From: Hyposmocoma kahamanoa
Taxonomy: Eukaryota > Arthropoda > Insecta > Lepidoptera > Cosmopterigidae
Reading direction: 5' to 3'
DNA: 64,000 nt
Assembly (NCBI RefSeq): GCF_003589595.1
Contig: NW_020653750.1
Span: forward strand, 423,061 to 487,060
A model generated the notes under the pieces. The model was given only the letters and a program-made list of their open reading frames with translations, made no database searches and was not told the origin of the DNA. Positions 11,751-23,502 of the stretch are shown here, piece by piece; the stretch's first letter is position 1; each line of letters opens with the position of its first letter. A program made the translations under genes and the position numbers.

Positions 11751-14700
11751 CTGTGACACATCACAACACAGGACATCACACATACGTCACACAACAAATA
11801 CAATTTCCTACAATAGCGGAATAAGTTAAGGGGTCCCGGTATCTTCAATTCACGGTGGTTAATCCTAATTTCGGTGGCAATTTTTATTATTCAAATATTC
11901 AAGAATATTATCATGAAGTATTATTTAATATTCTAGATTAATATCCTGAAATGTTATTTAATATTTCACGGTGATATATTTGAATACTTAGATAATAAAA
12001 TTTGCCACCGACACTAGGTAGCGTAAACTTACTGGAAAATTACGCAGTCCCTTAGCTCATTTCCTATTATACATGAACATGTACATTTTCATCTCACACA
12101 AACAGTATATATGACCTATAATTCATTCACTTTAAGAATGCAATAAGAGAGGCCTCTACCCGCCAGTAGATAAAGACGAGCTACGGATGCCATGACGTTA
12201 TTGTCACTTGAAACAATCTGCCGAGAGAAATATTTGTATGGCCTACATTTATTTCTCTCAGGAGTTTGGATGTAATTTATGGTTGTCTATGTGCGTGTCC
12301 ATGGTACCCGCGATACAGAGTGGGCCAATGAGGGTGTAAAAAAAAATTGAAATTCAAATTGTTCTGGCTTTAAACACTGGAGACAAATTAAGTATTTAGA
12401 CTGCATTCTTAATGTGTATAAACTATAATACAAGACCTTAGGCATTCGAAAACAATTGACAAATTGTAAAATAGCCTCAGACCCAAATGACATATTTTGT
12501 ACACTTATGTCGAACATGTGTAAGTAGTACAAATCAACCTGTTTAAGTTAGTATAAAATTATATTTTACGATCTTTAGTACGTCATTTTCATAATAATTA
12601 TTACATGCTTTTACATGAAAGACGCCCATAGTAGTTGAACAAAGTTACATACAACCTAATTTATAGAAGAACTTTCTTGACTTATAAATGCTATCTTCTT
12701 AGTTCTTAAGTGCACTTAATGTGTATATTTATTTCTATATTGTTATTTTAATGCGATTGAAACAATATTGCTAACAGTGACGAACAAAAACAAGTAAACA
12801 TACTCCCAATCAATCTTCTTCATATCAGTATAACCTTAACGATGCTATTAAAAACCGCCATATCTCTGCATTAGTATGTTAATTTATACATAAGAGTTAA
12901 TTAGTAAGATATTTGAGTCTAATAAGTAGAGAAAATTTCTCGATTAAGTTTAAGATTTAGTATACTGTACCACGTAAATAGAATTTTAAGTAAAGCAGTG
13001 TTATTTATTGAATACAAAGATCGAACACAAAGAAAAATTCCTTCGTACACGTCGAGTCAGCAGGACGTCCAAATTTCTTAAATGTGTCTGTTGTACCTAG
13101 ATCTTTGTTTAAGTTTCTTCGGCTTTCAATTTAAAAGTGGTAAAATATCGTGAAATTCAATGTAAAAAAATCAATAAAGCAGTGTTATTACGTAATTCTA
13201 AGGAAAACGTAATAGAATATAAATAATTATTGTGAAATCAATAGCGAACAATTGTTTCTTGGAGTTAAATCTGGTATTGTGTTTGATTCTTATATAAAAC
13301 GAATAACTAAGTAATAAACGCGGAAAATTGTCATTGAATTTTCCCTATATTGTTCTCAAACATCTTTACAACCGTTTGTAATGTTAATTTTACAAATTCT
13401 GAGATACAAGCCAGGCATAAATTAAATGAATTATTTCCAATTGTGTTCACTTTGTTTTTAGTCGTAGTTTGTAATAGAAAATATAATGTGCAATTAGTAC
13501 AAATGTGTCGACATCATGTAAATATGACGGCGTTCCTCTTAAATCATTCACAGCAATATGTAGTTTTAGACGGAGGAGACAAATTATCTATTTGCTGACG
13601 TCAAGCAGGGGGAATGGTATTGTGAACGAAACTTACGTATATTGCATAAGAGGGATGGAATGATTATTCAATCGAACGAGTAAAAGGGGGCTTTATACTA
13701 CTTACAATTGTTTGTGTGTAAGAAATAATATCTTCGAAGTTTTATTGATTTTTTTAAAAACATTGAGCAATTTCATGAAAACGTCGAAACAAACACACTA
13801 TGTTTCGTTAAGACATGTTGTCAAAAGGTGACGAGGAAGATTAAATGGGGATTAAAATAGATTACGCCGTTTAAGTCTGACAAAGTTTAGATTAAGACAA
13901 GAATGCGCGTAAATTTTGGGCCATTTGAAATAAGTGTAAAATGACTCAAAACAGTTTTTGCTAAATCGATCATGACTACTTTCTATTACAATTCATGTCC
14001 AGGTAAGAAGACACTCCATCAATTAAACATTTTCATTGTACCAACTTTTAAAGTACCTAAGTAATGAGTATCAAAAAGTATTTGTGATGTATTTAACTAA
14101 TATATATAATATCATTACTCGAATCTAGTGTTGCCCAATGCAAGACCAAAACGAGATTGAGCCGTCTTGGTCTCGCGTCAATACAGTCTTGGTATCGCAC
14201 ACTCGGTCAGTCTTGCTGCAAGAGTCTCACAAGTCTGGCAATTGCCTATTGCTACTTATCAAACTATCTCATTGTTTATTTTTATAAAAATTGACAATGA
14301 GGGTTAGCTCAGATTTTAAAATAACGCAACAGAGAAGGTACATTTTGATTACATATTAACACAGGTATAGTGAAGGCCACCCAAATGACGAAAACTCAAC
14401 TTTACAATATTGTATAATATTTTACGATCATATTGGTTGGTTATAATTTTAGGCATACACGTTAAACCCGCGTATAAGGTTAATAAATAATGGGTACAAG
14501 GTATGAGTATGACCCGTTCCAAGAACCGGCTCGTTAGTTAGTCTTTCGATTGTCAGTTTGTTTTTGACAATTCACTAACTTCGACAGTGCTTTATCACAG
14601 CAGCAGGGTCAGTCTTGGTCTAGCTATAATTAGGGGATCTTAGTCTTATAAGAACTATTTTGGGCAATACTACTCGATTCGACTAATTCGAATTGTACCT

Positions 14701-16866
14701 TTATAGAAAAAAAATAGGTCGAGAAATTAAGGTTAACCGAATGACCTAATGATACCAGTCAAATCGTTGGTACAAATTCATATTGTCCAAGTTATGTAGT
14801 AGGTACATTTTAGCCGGTACTACCATAAACAGATACTGTGACACGTACAGATAAAGTTGGAGTGACACGCTTCATAGGACATCACATGATTGTTCCAACG
14901 TTACAGGTTGTGAACTTCAACGTGACACCGAATTTATTATATATATAACATTATGTTAACTTAGACATAAACCCATAGTTCTATACTAATGACTAAAGTT
15001 ACTGCTCCGTAAATATGTCCACAGCCAGTTAGGATGCAATGAATCTCTTCCTGAGAATACAGAAGACAATATCGCTTAAGGAACAAAACAAACTGTTCGT
15101 CTGTTGACCCTTGATAAACAGTGTTGAAGATAATTTTACTTGTGACGGGAGCATTTTAACACAATTTTCTTAAGTAATAGATTGCAACTGTGGATGACTT
15201 ACCTAGAATTGGTAAACATTACAATTTTTTTCTGTGACAGTGATCAAGAATTTTGTTATCATTGTTTAGAATGTTACAGTAAACGTACCATGATAGCACA
15301 AACAAAAAACACATTATAAAGCATTGTTAGTTCTTATTCTGCATTAAAAACCAACCACCACCAGCTTTGTTTTTAAATAGTGACTCACCGATAGATCTAT
15401 GGTCAGGGTTGGTGCCATAGAATTCGTCTAGTTCCTTGGCCGAACATAATGGAGTGTCCACCTGCGTTGTCTCTTCGAACTTGGAGTAGTCCACTTCATA
15501 CCCTTGACGTTCACGGTTGTATGTTACTAACGGCACAAACCTATGTCCCCACATTATTTCACTATTTGTATAACTCGAACGCGCCTGTGTTGTTTGCCCT
15601 GTTGATTCTATGGTTCCTTCCAACACAACCACGATTTCAAATCTTTCCTGCAGTACGTCAGCTGCAGATATACCGTAAAAAGGACTCTCAGCATTTATTC
15701 TATGTACCATCGTGATAGGCCAGATAAAGAAGAGATTGCTGTCACATCCGTCGGCATTCAATTGTAATTCAGTTTGGTAATGCGATAGTAACTCTCCTTC
15801 CTTAGTTGTCCTAGATCTAATTAGCTGAGCTCGCACGCAAGCCCCGATTATATGTGACTTCCTCAAATCACCGACTCGGAACATCAAACATAGTTCACTA
15901 TCTCTTTGACACACTACAGCGTATTTTGAGAAAAGCAGAGTTTGTGTTCTGTGCTTTGGTCGGGTCATCTTGGCGAATACTATGCCTACCATGAAAGCTT
16001 GAATCATTACACCCACAATACTCTGAAGGCACATTATAAAGATTGCTTCCGGACATTCTTCCGTGGTTGTACGTGCACCATAACCGATCGTATGTTGTGT
16101 TTCGATACTGAACAAGAAACAAGATGTAAAATCGTGTATATTCAATACGCAAGGATTCCACCCTGAACTGTCTTGCATGGGTGGAAGATGGTTTTCTTCT
16201 AAATCACCGTGTGTAAATGCTATCAACCACCAGATAAGAGCGAAACCCAACCAGGACAAGATGAAGGAAAGTGTGAACACTAATAAGGTCCATCGCCACT
16301 GAGCGTCGACGAGAGTTGTAAACATGTCTTGAAGGAATCGTAGACGACGTTGAGATATTTTCGATTTAAGTATATTACAATCTCCATTTTTAAGTATAGC
16401 TCGTCTCCTGGTTCTTCTTGTGACACCATGCCGGTGTGAACGACTCCTGTAAAGAAATAAATAATATAAATTATAACGTCGCGCACCAATGACCGTCAAT
16501 AAGTGCAAGCGTTCACACTTGCAGCGTCGGTGTAATTGCGGCCTTCGGTAATGTTAATGGCTCTGGTAATGTGAACTACTTATAAGAAATAGCTTTTCAG
16601 TGCCAATTATTTCTTATTATAACATAACTTAACATAGAACAAATATAGTAAGGCAAAAAACGGACAAAAGCAACACAGTACACTTTAGAGTCGACGACAG
16701 ACGGTACAGGATGTTGGGGCACGACGAACCTCTTGCTCGTGACTGTGGGGTAGTACACGCCGGGGGAGAGGTTGCCGTTGGCGGCGACAATTTTGGCTTT
16801 GGACCAATCGTCAGGGAGGAGCTGGGCCTCCTCGCGGCAGGCGGGTGACTCAGGGTCGACGTGCAT
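11653..16866 (-). CDS. Inward-rectifier potassium channel, Irk/Kir family (KirB)
   Basis: Tandem paralogue of KirA. Exons on the minus strand are: exon 1 from ATG 16,866 to about 16,682 (donor uncertain), exon 2 16,446-15,389 and exon 3 11,750-11,653. Exon 2 carries a basic pre-M1 segment (RRRAILKNGDCNI), M1, the extracellular turret (HLPPMQDSSGWNPC), the TIGYG filter at 16,091-16,077 (about residues 181-185), M2 and the cytoplasmic Kir domain. The rectification-controller position of M2, Asp172 in vertebrate Kir2.1, appears to be Gln here (VGVMIQAF). The phase-1 donor GTGAGT joins the 98-nt tail exon. Predicted length is about 446 aa. Exons 2 and 3 match KirA in length to the base. Two further exons (8,000-8,304 and 20,895-21,325) are phase-compatible alternatives. 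The family call is secure; exon 1's donor is not. Confidence 0.92.
12226..12325 (+). repeat. SINE-like unit, body part
   Basis: The blocks AGAAATATTTGTATGGCC, ATTTATTT and CCCGCGATACAG are shared with the elements at 24,973-25,145 (plus) and 26,325-26,507 (minus). The tRNA-like head is missing here. Confidence 0.6.
12326..15388. other. KirB intron between exons 2 and 3
   Basis: A 3.6-kb intron. Apart from SINE-like and MITE-like pieces I see no conserved coding exon. Short open frames around 13,350-13,598 have neither family resemblance nor splice support. Confidence 0.5.
14134..14672. mobile_element. Possible MITE with short TIRs
   Basis: The left end GTGTTGCCCAATGCAAGACC and the right end, reverse complement GTATTGCCCAAAATAG, share a TTGCCCAA-type inverted terminus. 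AGTCTTGGTCT-type motifs recur inside in both orientations. There is no transposase frame. The target duplication is unclear, so the boundaries are tentative. Confidence 0.4.
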
Positions 16867-17105
16867 GGTGCTCGTGCGGAGTCGGCGGCGTGTGCGCGCT
16901 TCTCACACGGCGAAGCGTCTGGCCAGCATCCCCCACGAGCCGCGAGCCTCCTGAAGCATCGCACGCGATAATGGCGCGATCACGACTGTCACTCTGTGCT
17001 CGGTCGCACGAGACGCGCTAAACATTGTATAATTATATCGCGAGATTTTATACATGAAATTATCAGCTCGCCACAGAGTATGAATTTTACTTAGTGCGTA
17101 TGAGT
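16867..17105 (-). promoter_or_regulatory. KirB 5' flank conserved with KirA
   Basis: This is the counterpart of 5,571-5,810: CTCCTGAAGCA, GATCACGACTGT, CTGTGCTC, TTGTATAATTATATCGCGAGA and ATGAATTTTA in the same order and spacing. It is the likely 5' UTR and core promoter of the short-N-terminus transcript. The segment next to the ATG is distinctly GC-rich (CpG-containing) compared with the AT-rich flanks. Confidence 0.55.
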
Positions 17106-20100
17106 TGGTATGTAATTGCGGGCATATTTACAGGGTGCATGGAAAGTGGCAAATCACATCGATCGTATATACTTACATATATACGTTTTACAACTTGCTT
17201 AAAACAGCAGCAGGTTATTTTACAGCAGATTAGCTGTTCAGTAACTAGTTATTATTGTAACAGTGAGTTGTGGAAGCACGGAAGTTGGTTATCTAGACAA
17301 TAGTTGCATTGGTTGCGTACTTATTCTTGATATCTACTCTCAGCTCGTACATATCATATAAGTGTAGCTTATCAGCAAATTATAATATCTCTCAACGCAA
17401 TTGAAGATTGTTAGGCATACATTTGAGTTACGCTACCAACCTATCGACGGTCTATCAATTATTATCTTTTCTAGGATTAAATTTTTAGCAAAAATCAAAA
17501 CGATTTGTCACGAAGGTATCACCTGATAAATATACCTATATTATATTTTATGACAACAGTTGTGAATAATCAACAATTTGATTCTCACCACACCCTCGGG
17601 TAAATAAGTCTAATCACGTTTTTTTGTAATTAGTAAACATGGCGACGTTTTTCCAGTTCGTGATCTAAGAATCAACGCTTTGGCGACAATGGATGTTTTT
17701 GTATATAATATACCTACGTTTATTTGTGATCATGACCATTTATGTTGTGCGCAACAATCAATATTAAAACCTTTAAATCGAGGTTAATAATGCCAAATCT
17801 ATTATTTTACTTTGGGTCGGTATCTGAGAAATAACGGTTCGAAATGTCACAGGGATCATTTTGTATCTAGGTGTACAAGCGATATTTGTATTTTCCCGTA
17901 TTCGAATCCGACTTAGTGCACAAGCGACATCCGAAGTGGGCCCAAGTTTTCCAGATTTGTATAGTCTTGGATTCGGAACGAATACCAATAGAAAGCAGTA
18001 ATCAAATGCGCTTAGTCTTGTGAGTTTTGAATAAAGAACTTAAAAAAATAGTTCTTACGCAATGAAAACCTATTTCCTTTTCCTTTTTCTGGGGTAAACT
18101 TAGCTTTTAACGAAAGACGATCTCGATGGCTTATAAGAAAATATTTTTTTTAAATTTGTTCAAACACCCAGACTTTTGGGTAGTTCTCTCTTGTCCTTTG
18201 TCAATCAGGGAATTTCTCGTTTGGGATCAGGTAACTGCTATGATGATCTAACACATTTATTTACATTTCTATCATAAATAGACTGTGACTAGTGTACATA
18301 CAGACATAGATTATTTATTTTGTGGCACGTCTTACTTAGGTCCTGCTTAGGTTCTGTACTGAGGAACAAGGACGACAACAATGGCTATCCACACGACAAT
18401 CATGCACTTATTCGAGTTAGCGCGTGTCGAGCTCGAGTGGGACAGCTCTCAATTATGGGCACGTGGAACACGCATAATGCTACACTTTAATGCTATATTA
18501 AACCTTTACTTTAAATACAGTTTACTAAAAAACAGTAATACTGGCATGGGATCCAAAGCCCAATTACATAATCGCATCTCTACCTATAGAACTTTAGAGT
18601 AACATTTATTTTTAGAATAATTTTTTTTTTTTAATATTTATATTTATTATTATTAATTTATTTTTTGTTATTATTTCCAATAAACTCATTACTATTTAGT
18701 CGCCAATTAAGACGACATTTATTGTAATAGGTACTAGATGTTCCTCGCAGTTACATTTTGGTACTTACTACCTATGCGATTGATTGTAATATAATTTATT
18801 ATAAACGATGTAACTGTATATAACGTATATATAACGTGTATATAACGTAGAATATTTTTTAAGTAAATCTAAGCATCGCAACTGTGAAATTTTCTTTAAA
18901 TTTTGTGCAAGCATGATGTTCGAAAGCAAATGATAATTTTTACAAAAATTCTAATTTTTGGCGTCTCTTAATGATATTAAAATGTCTCAATTTTCTTTTT
19001 CAATATTTTTAATGCACGAATGTGCCATGCGTATATGCAGTTTTATTTTATCTATAGATACAAATTGTGTCTTTGTTCTATATTATCAGTACCTATGTGT
19101 AATAAAAAAAATAAGATTAATACTAAAAGCCAAATTGTAGCGTGCAATTTTGCATCTATTAATAACTATAGCTTTTTACAAAAGCTGATATTTACATGCA
19201 GAACTTATAAAATTACATCGTAACCGGCCGGTGTATTGTATGCAATCAAAGACATAGAAGCCTTTTATCAGAAAGTTCGTTTGAGCGGCAGTGGAAAGGT
19301 CCCTTGTATGGGCTGTAATTAATCAAGATTATCTGGACATATACCAGTGTTTGCAGATTTTAATTGGATTTGGCAGCTTAACTGCGTATTATGCTGCTGG
19401 AAAGAGGTGACTCTAATTGGGGACCTTGAAGTTATGAGAAATTAGGTAAGATTATTTTCGTCTTTACAGATTAAATTGATGGTTTAGTGACTAGAGATAA
19501 TAAGAGCAGCTAATAAAGTGATTAAACGTACTTAACGTGGTTTAAAAGTACCTAGAAACGAATATTAGGCAGAGTTAACTGTTCAGTAAACATAAATCGG
19601 CGAACGTGTATCGAAAATTTTGTTACTTAATTCTAGACATAAATTTAAATTGTTGTTGTGGAAATTGATAGCCAAATAATTTTGGTGGTGCTATTTTGTA
19701 TTCTTTCCTATCACTATTAAATTGTATTTTTACGGTTAGTAAGAATTTATGAGGTAAAATAATAAACAAAGATCTCTCAACACATACCTGTTTTCAGTCT
19801 CCAACGACTTTAAACAAAACCAGAACAAACTTGGTCAACACTGATAATATCTCTTATCATTCTATTATTTACGCCTACGACGCATTTTAAGACACTTTTC
19901 ACCACATTTCTTTACAAAATGGAATTAAATAAAAATTAAGTTTATAGTATACAAATTTTGTTTTTTTTTACATCGATATCTTCACTACGTTTGTCAAACT
20001 TAATACTTAACTAGGAACCGTTATAAACGGAGAAAGAGATGTGTACCGTGTGGTGCTATTATATGGCGAATACCTAAACACCACTATGTATTTTTGATAT

Positions 20101-20521
20101 ATTATTATTTATCTTTTTGTTCCACTGATTAGATATCGGTTCCTCAAGGATTGAATCATTCAAGTTGAAAGTAGCTCCACGTACATACGTACTTATTTAT
20201 ATATCACTTACTACCTATTGATATAACGACTCACGTAAAATGAAAATCCAAGATATCTAATCGCCAAGGTAGTCACTTTGTTCAAATGGCAAAAAGAGAT
20301 TTTGCATATTTGTTCAATTTTTTATCAGTAGATACAATTATAATGAAATAACATTTACAAATGTAAACAGGTAAAGTATATTACAGAATCGTCATCTTGC
20401 TATAGTCAATGCTAGTTGGTCCAAAGGGCTATTTCATTTTTTATTTCATACGAATACAGCGACTATGCTAAGCTCAAAAGCTTTACACCGTCTCTAACAT
20501 TTAAATAATAGTTGTATCAAC
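17106..20521. other. KirB upstream region without recognised gene
   Basis: This would be the first intron of the long-N-terminus KirB transcript if that model is right. It contains a low-complexity T/A stretch near 18,618-18,680 and short TATATAACGT repeats at about 18,815-18,850. No supported coding exon was found. Confidence 0.45.
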
Positions 20522-20523
20522 AT

Positions 20524-20878
20524 ATCGAGTTCTTATGTTTTCGCGATTGTTATACATTGGGAATGAACCTATCTTTTCGGATCTAAATCGCGTATGCACA
20601 ATATTTGTGTTCTCAATTAAACCCACATTTCCGACTTTTTACGTTGCGGGCCTTAGCCGGAAAGAACTCGCGCGGTCCATAAATAACAAACTTTCCGTGT
20701 TTGTTTTTTGAAAGTAACAAATATTTCCGAGTATGTTAGGGAAAAGTACCTTTTTTTTATTTACCGAAGAACGTTGCAATTTACGTATGTTTTGCAAAGT
20801 ATTTTATTTCTTGTTTATGGTTTTTTCGTAAAAACAAATGTACTCGATTTAGATCCGAAAAAATTGTTCATTTTCAAG
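20524..20878. repeat. R3 fold-back repeat with both arms
   Basis: The left arm ATCGAGTTCTTATGTTTTCG continues to CTTTTCGGATCTAAATCGCG. The right arm ends TCGATTTAGATCCGAAAAAA and TTGTTCATTTTC in inverted orientation. This is the longest R3 copy in the window (~355 bp), and it sits just 3' of the exon at 20,895. Confidence 0.6.
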
Positions 20879-20894
20879 AGGTAGGATAACTCAC

Positions 20895-21325
20895 CTGCAT
20901 GAATCCGGTCGATATACAGTGCTCTGTCCAATGGAACTTGCATACGTTGGTATCCTGTGTAAGCTACTCGAAGGATGTATCGTCAATGGAGGTCTAAGGT
21001 ATCCGCCACTCATTAGCCCGCTCAACATGGGCCCCCCTGCAGGACTGCCAAGCATGGGGGTCTCTACCATTGAGCTGTCATATGCACTAGTCTCATCGGT
21101 TTCTTCTTCTATGACGCCAGGTTTGTAAAAAATTTTTCCAGCAGATAGTTTAGGCTTGTCTTTATCCCTCGGTTCCTCTTCGGAGCGAACTTCCATTTCG
21201 AACGTTTGGCTCTCCGCCATTTGCTAATTCGTTTTTTCACAACGGTTTCAATAGTCTGGAAGCCATAGTTTTGAATCGAGCACTCATGTCTTGTTTGATT
21301 TAGACTTATGCTGTGATGGTGCATT
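20895..21325 (-). CDS. Candidate alternative first coding exon of KirB (long N-terminus)
   Basis: Minus-strand exon with acceptor GTTTTCAG before 21,325, 105 nt of 5' UTR with in-frame stops, ATG at 21,220 in good context (GCAAATGG), then 108 codons plus two bases up to a consensus donor GTGAGT at 20,894. The peptide is acidic then Pro/Gly/Ser-rich (MAESQTFEMEVRSEEEPRDK ... TPMLGSPAGGPMLSG ... SIGQSTVYRPDSCR). I know no family for it. The phase-2 donor matches the acceptor of the KirB core exon (16,446), giving DSC-R-SRSHRHGVTRR. The next downstream recognised acceptor on this strand is that exon. An unrelated gene whose other exons I missed is the alternative. Confidence 0.55.
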
Positions 21326-21662
21326 CTGAAAACAATTACATTAAACATTGATGTATTTTATATTAAGTATAAAATATATTTTGGCTAGAATGTTGAAATA
21401 GTGCTGGTCGAGGTCCGTGAACAATGGCCAAGGAGTGATGGGCACATTGACTACCCCTACCCCATCTGGGTACTGGAAAAAAAATGTGATAGCCAAATCA
21501 ATTAACTGGTCTCAACCTAGGGAATTCTCTGAACCAAGAGTACCAGAACAACGGAATTCACTCCGGGGCATAGCCCAGAATATCCCGATCAAACCAAATT
21601 AGCAAATGTACGTGGGGCGCACTATAAGTTTCCGGAATGAATAAAAAAAATACTATAAATGG

Positions 21663-21890
21663 CATTGACTTACAAATAAATGGACGACGGGTCTAATACA
21701 AAAACCACGAAAAAAATGTCCCAAGTCAACCTATTCGAAATTTAAATTGTTATGTCATCGCAGTATCGCGCTGTCCGTAGAACAAATGAAGACTAAAGCG
21801 GAGTGTCGCGCTCTGTATACGATTTTAGCGCCTTACAAGTGCGGACACTTTTTAGCGCGGACCCGACGTCCATATAATTGTAAGTCAATG
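21663..21890. mobile_element. MITE nested in the mariner, 8-bp target duplication
   Basis: The terminal inverted repeats CATTGACTTACAA and TTGTAAGTCAATG, with further pairing AAATGGACG/CGTCCAT, bound a 228-bp insert. ATAAATGG is duplicated exactly at 21,655-21,662 and 21,891-21,898. An 8-bp duplication is typical of hAT-type transposition. It lies between the mariner TIR and the end of the transposase frame, so it jumped after the mariner landed. Confidence 0.85.
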
Positions 21891-21910
21891 ATAAATGGTC
21901 AGAAATGAAT

Positions 21911-23231
21911 TTATTGTTTCTCAAAATATTCTCCGTTAGCGTTAATGCACTTTTTCATGTGAATGAACCAATTTTGAAAATATTTATGCCACTCCTCCGT
22001 GACAATCTGTGAAACATATTTTTCATACTCTTCGACAACCTCTTCAAGTGATGAAAATCGTTGACCGCGTAACTGGTTCTTAATTTTTGGAAATAAATAC
22101 AAGTCACAATGTGCCATGTCGAGACTGTACGCGTGATGGCTCATAAGGTCAATGTTGTTCACCTTCAAAAATTCATTTGCCTGTCTGGCCATGTGAGAAC
22201 TGGCATTATCGTGGTGCAAGACGATACGGCGTTTACGGTTATTTTTACGGAGTTTGTCAATAACTTCCGGCAAACAAAAGGTCGTGTACCAATCACTATT
22301 CACGGTACAATGATTCTCCAAAGCAACAGTAGCCACGTGTCCAGTTTTATCAAAAAAAGAAGCAATCATCCGCTTAGAGGCACTTTGCACGCGCGCCACT
22401 TTCGTTGGTTTCGGCTCATCTCGAAAGACCCATACGCTCGATTGCGGCTTTGTTTTGGGATCATCATTATAAATCCAAGTTTCGTCACCTGTTACTATGT
22501 CGCACAACAAATTTGACGCCCCTTCGTTGAACCTAGTGACCATGGCATTGGTTCTTAATTTTTGGAAATAAATAAAAGTCACAATGTGCCAGGTCGAGAC
22601 TGTACGCGTGATGGCTCATAAGGTCAATGTTGTTCACCTTCAAAAATTCATTTGTCTGTCTGGCCATGTGAGAACTGGCATTATAGTGGTGCAAGACGAT
22701 ACGGCGTTTACGGTTATTTTTACGGAGTTTGTCAATAAGTTCCGGCAAACAAATGGTCGTGTACCAATCACTATTCACGGTACAATGATTCTCCAAAGCA
22801 ACAGTAGCCACGTGTCCAGTTTTATCAAAAAAAGAAGTAATCATCCGCTTAGAGGCACTTTGCACGCGCGCCGCTTTCGTTGGTTTCGGCTCATCTCGAA
22901 AGACCCATACGCTCGATTGCGGCTTTGTTTTGGGATCGTCATTATAAATCCAAGTTTCGTCACCTGTTACTATGTCGCACAATAAATTTGACGCCCCTTC
23001 GTTGAATCTACTGACCATGGCATTGCACCAAGTGACGCGAGCCATTTTTTGAGCCTCAGTCAAATTGTGTGAGATCCACCGAGAACACAGCTTTTTCACA
23101 CCCAAATGTTTGTGTAGTATTGATTGTATTTGACTCATGCCTATGCCTAAAGATGCCCGAATCTCATGGTATGTAACATGCCTTTCTGCTTTGGCCATAC
23201 GGCGCACAGCATCAATGTTTTTGTTGTTCAA
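21911..23231 (-). pseudogene. Mariner transposase pseudogene (duplicated segment)
   Basis: Two overlapping frames. The upstream frame (23,231 down to 22,533) has the linker segment (AKAERHVTYHEIRASLGIGM) and the first DD34D block, and runs off into CHGH at the duplication joint. The downstream frame (22,582 down to 21,911) repeats the catalytic core and carries the natural C-terminus ending GEYFEKQ and a stop. The real protein of this family is about 340 aa. The first ~80-100 residues are not readable because a stop lies upstream of FARLQTALNNKN. Confidence 0.88.
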
Positions 23232-23502
23232 AGCAGTTTGAAGCCGAGCGAAGCTCCGCTAAGCTGTTCAATTACACTTAAAGTCGGGGAAAATCATACT
23301 ACGAAAATTTCACGAATTAAATCCATGGTAATGTAGACAACCAATTTTTAAAATGACGCCACTATGTAAAAACAACGTGACAGTCACATGAAACAAGCTG
23401 TATTCTACAGCCAAAGAGTTCCATTTTCAAATGTTGTAATTACTTTTTAAATATTGTTTATGTAAGTGGCCAGTTCCGGAAACTTATAGTGCGCCCTATG
23501 TA

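Larger units (their letters stand above)
21611..23500 (-). mobile_element. Mariner element, degenerate, with internal duplication and nested MITE
   Basis: The termini are inverted: GGGCGCACTATAAGTTTCCG near 21,615 and its reverse complement ending near 23,496, flanked on both sides by TA (21,609-21,610 and 23,501-23,502). The minus-strand translation is a mariner-type transposase: GDETWIY, HHDNASSH and YSLDLAHCD blocks of the DD34D triad. The region 22,076-22,550 is repeated in tandem at 22,551-23,025. The N-terminal HTH region is missing or interrupted by a stop, and one copy has HHYNASSH, losing a catalytic Asp, so no active enzyme is expected. It lies 286 bp upstream of the exon at 20,895-21,325. 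Confidence 0.9.

Noticed and set aside
15449..16964. Several 60-111-codon frames overlapping KirB on both strands
   Set aside because: Shadows of the KirB exons in other frames.
8000..21325. One gene joining the exons 20,895-21,325 and 8,000-8,304 directly
   Set aside because: The donor is phase 2 but the acceptor needs phase 1; direct joining puts a stop soon after the junction.
21417..21602. 61-codon frame next to the mariner
   Set aside because: No family recognised and it begins at a non-ATG codon; may be transposon debris.
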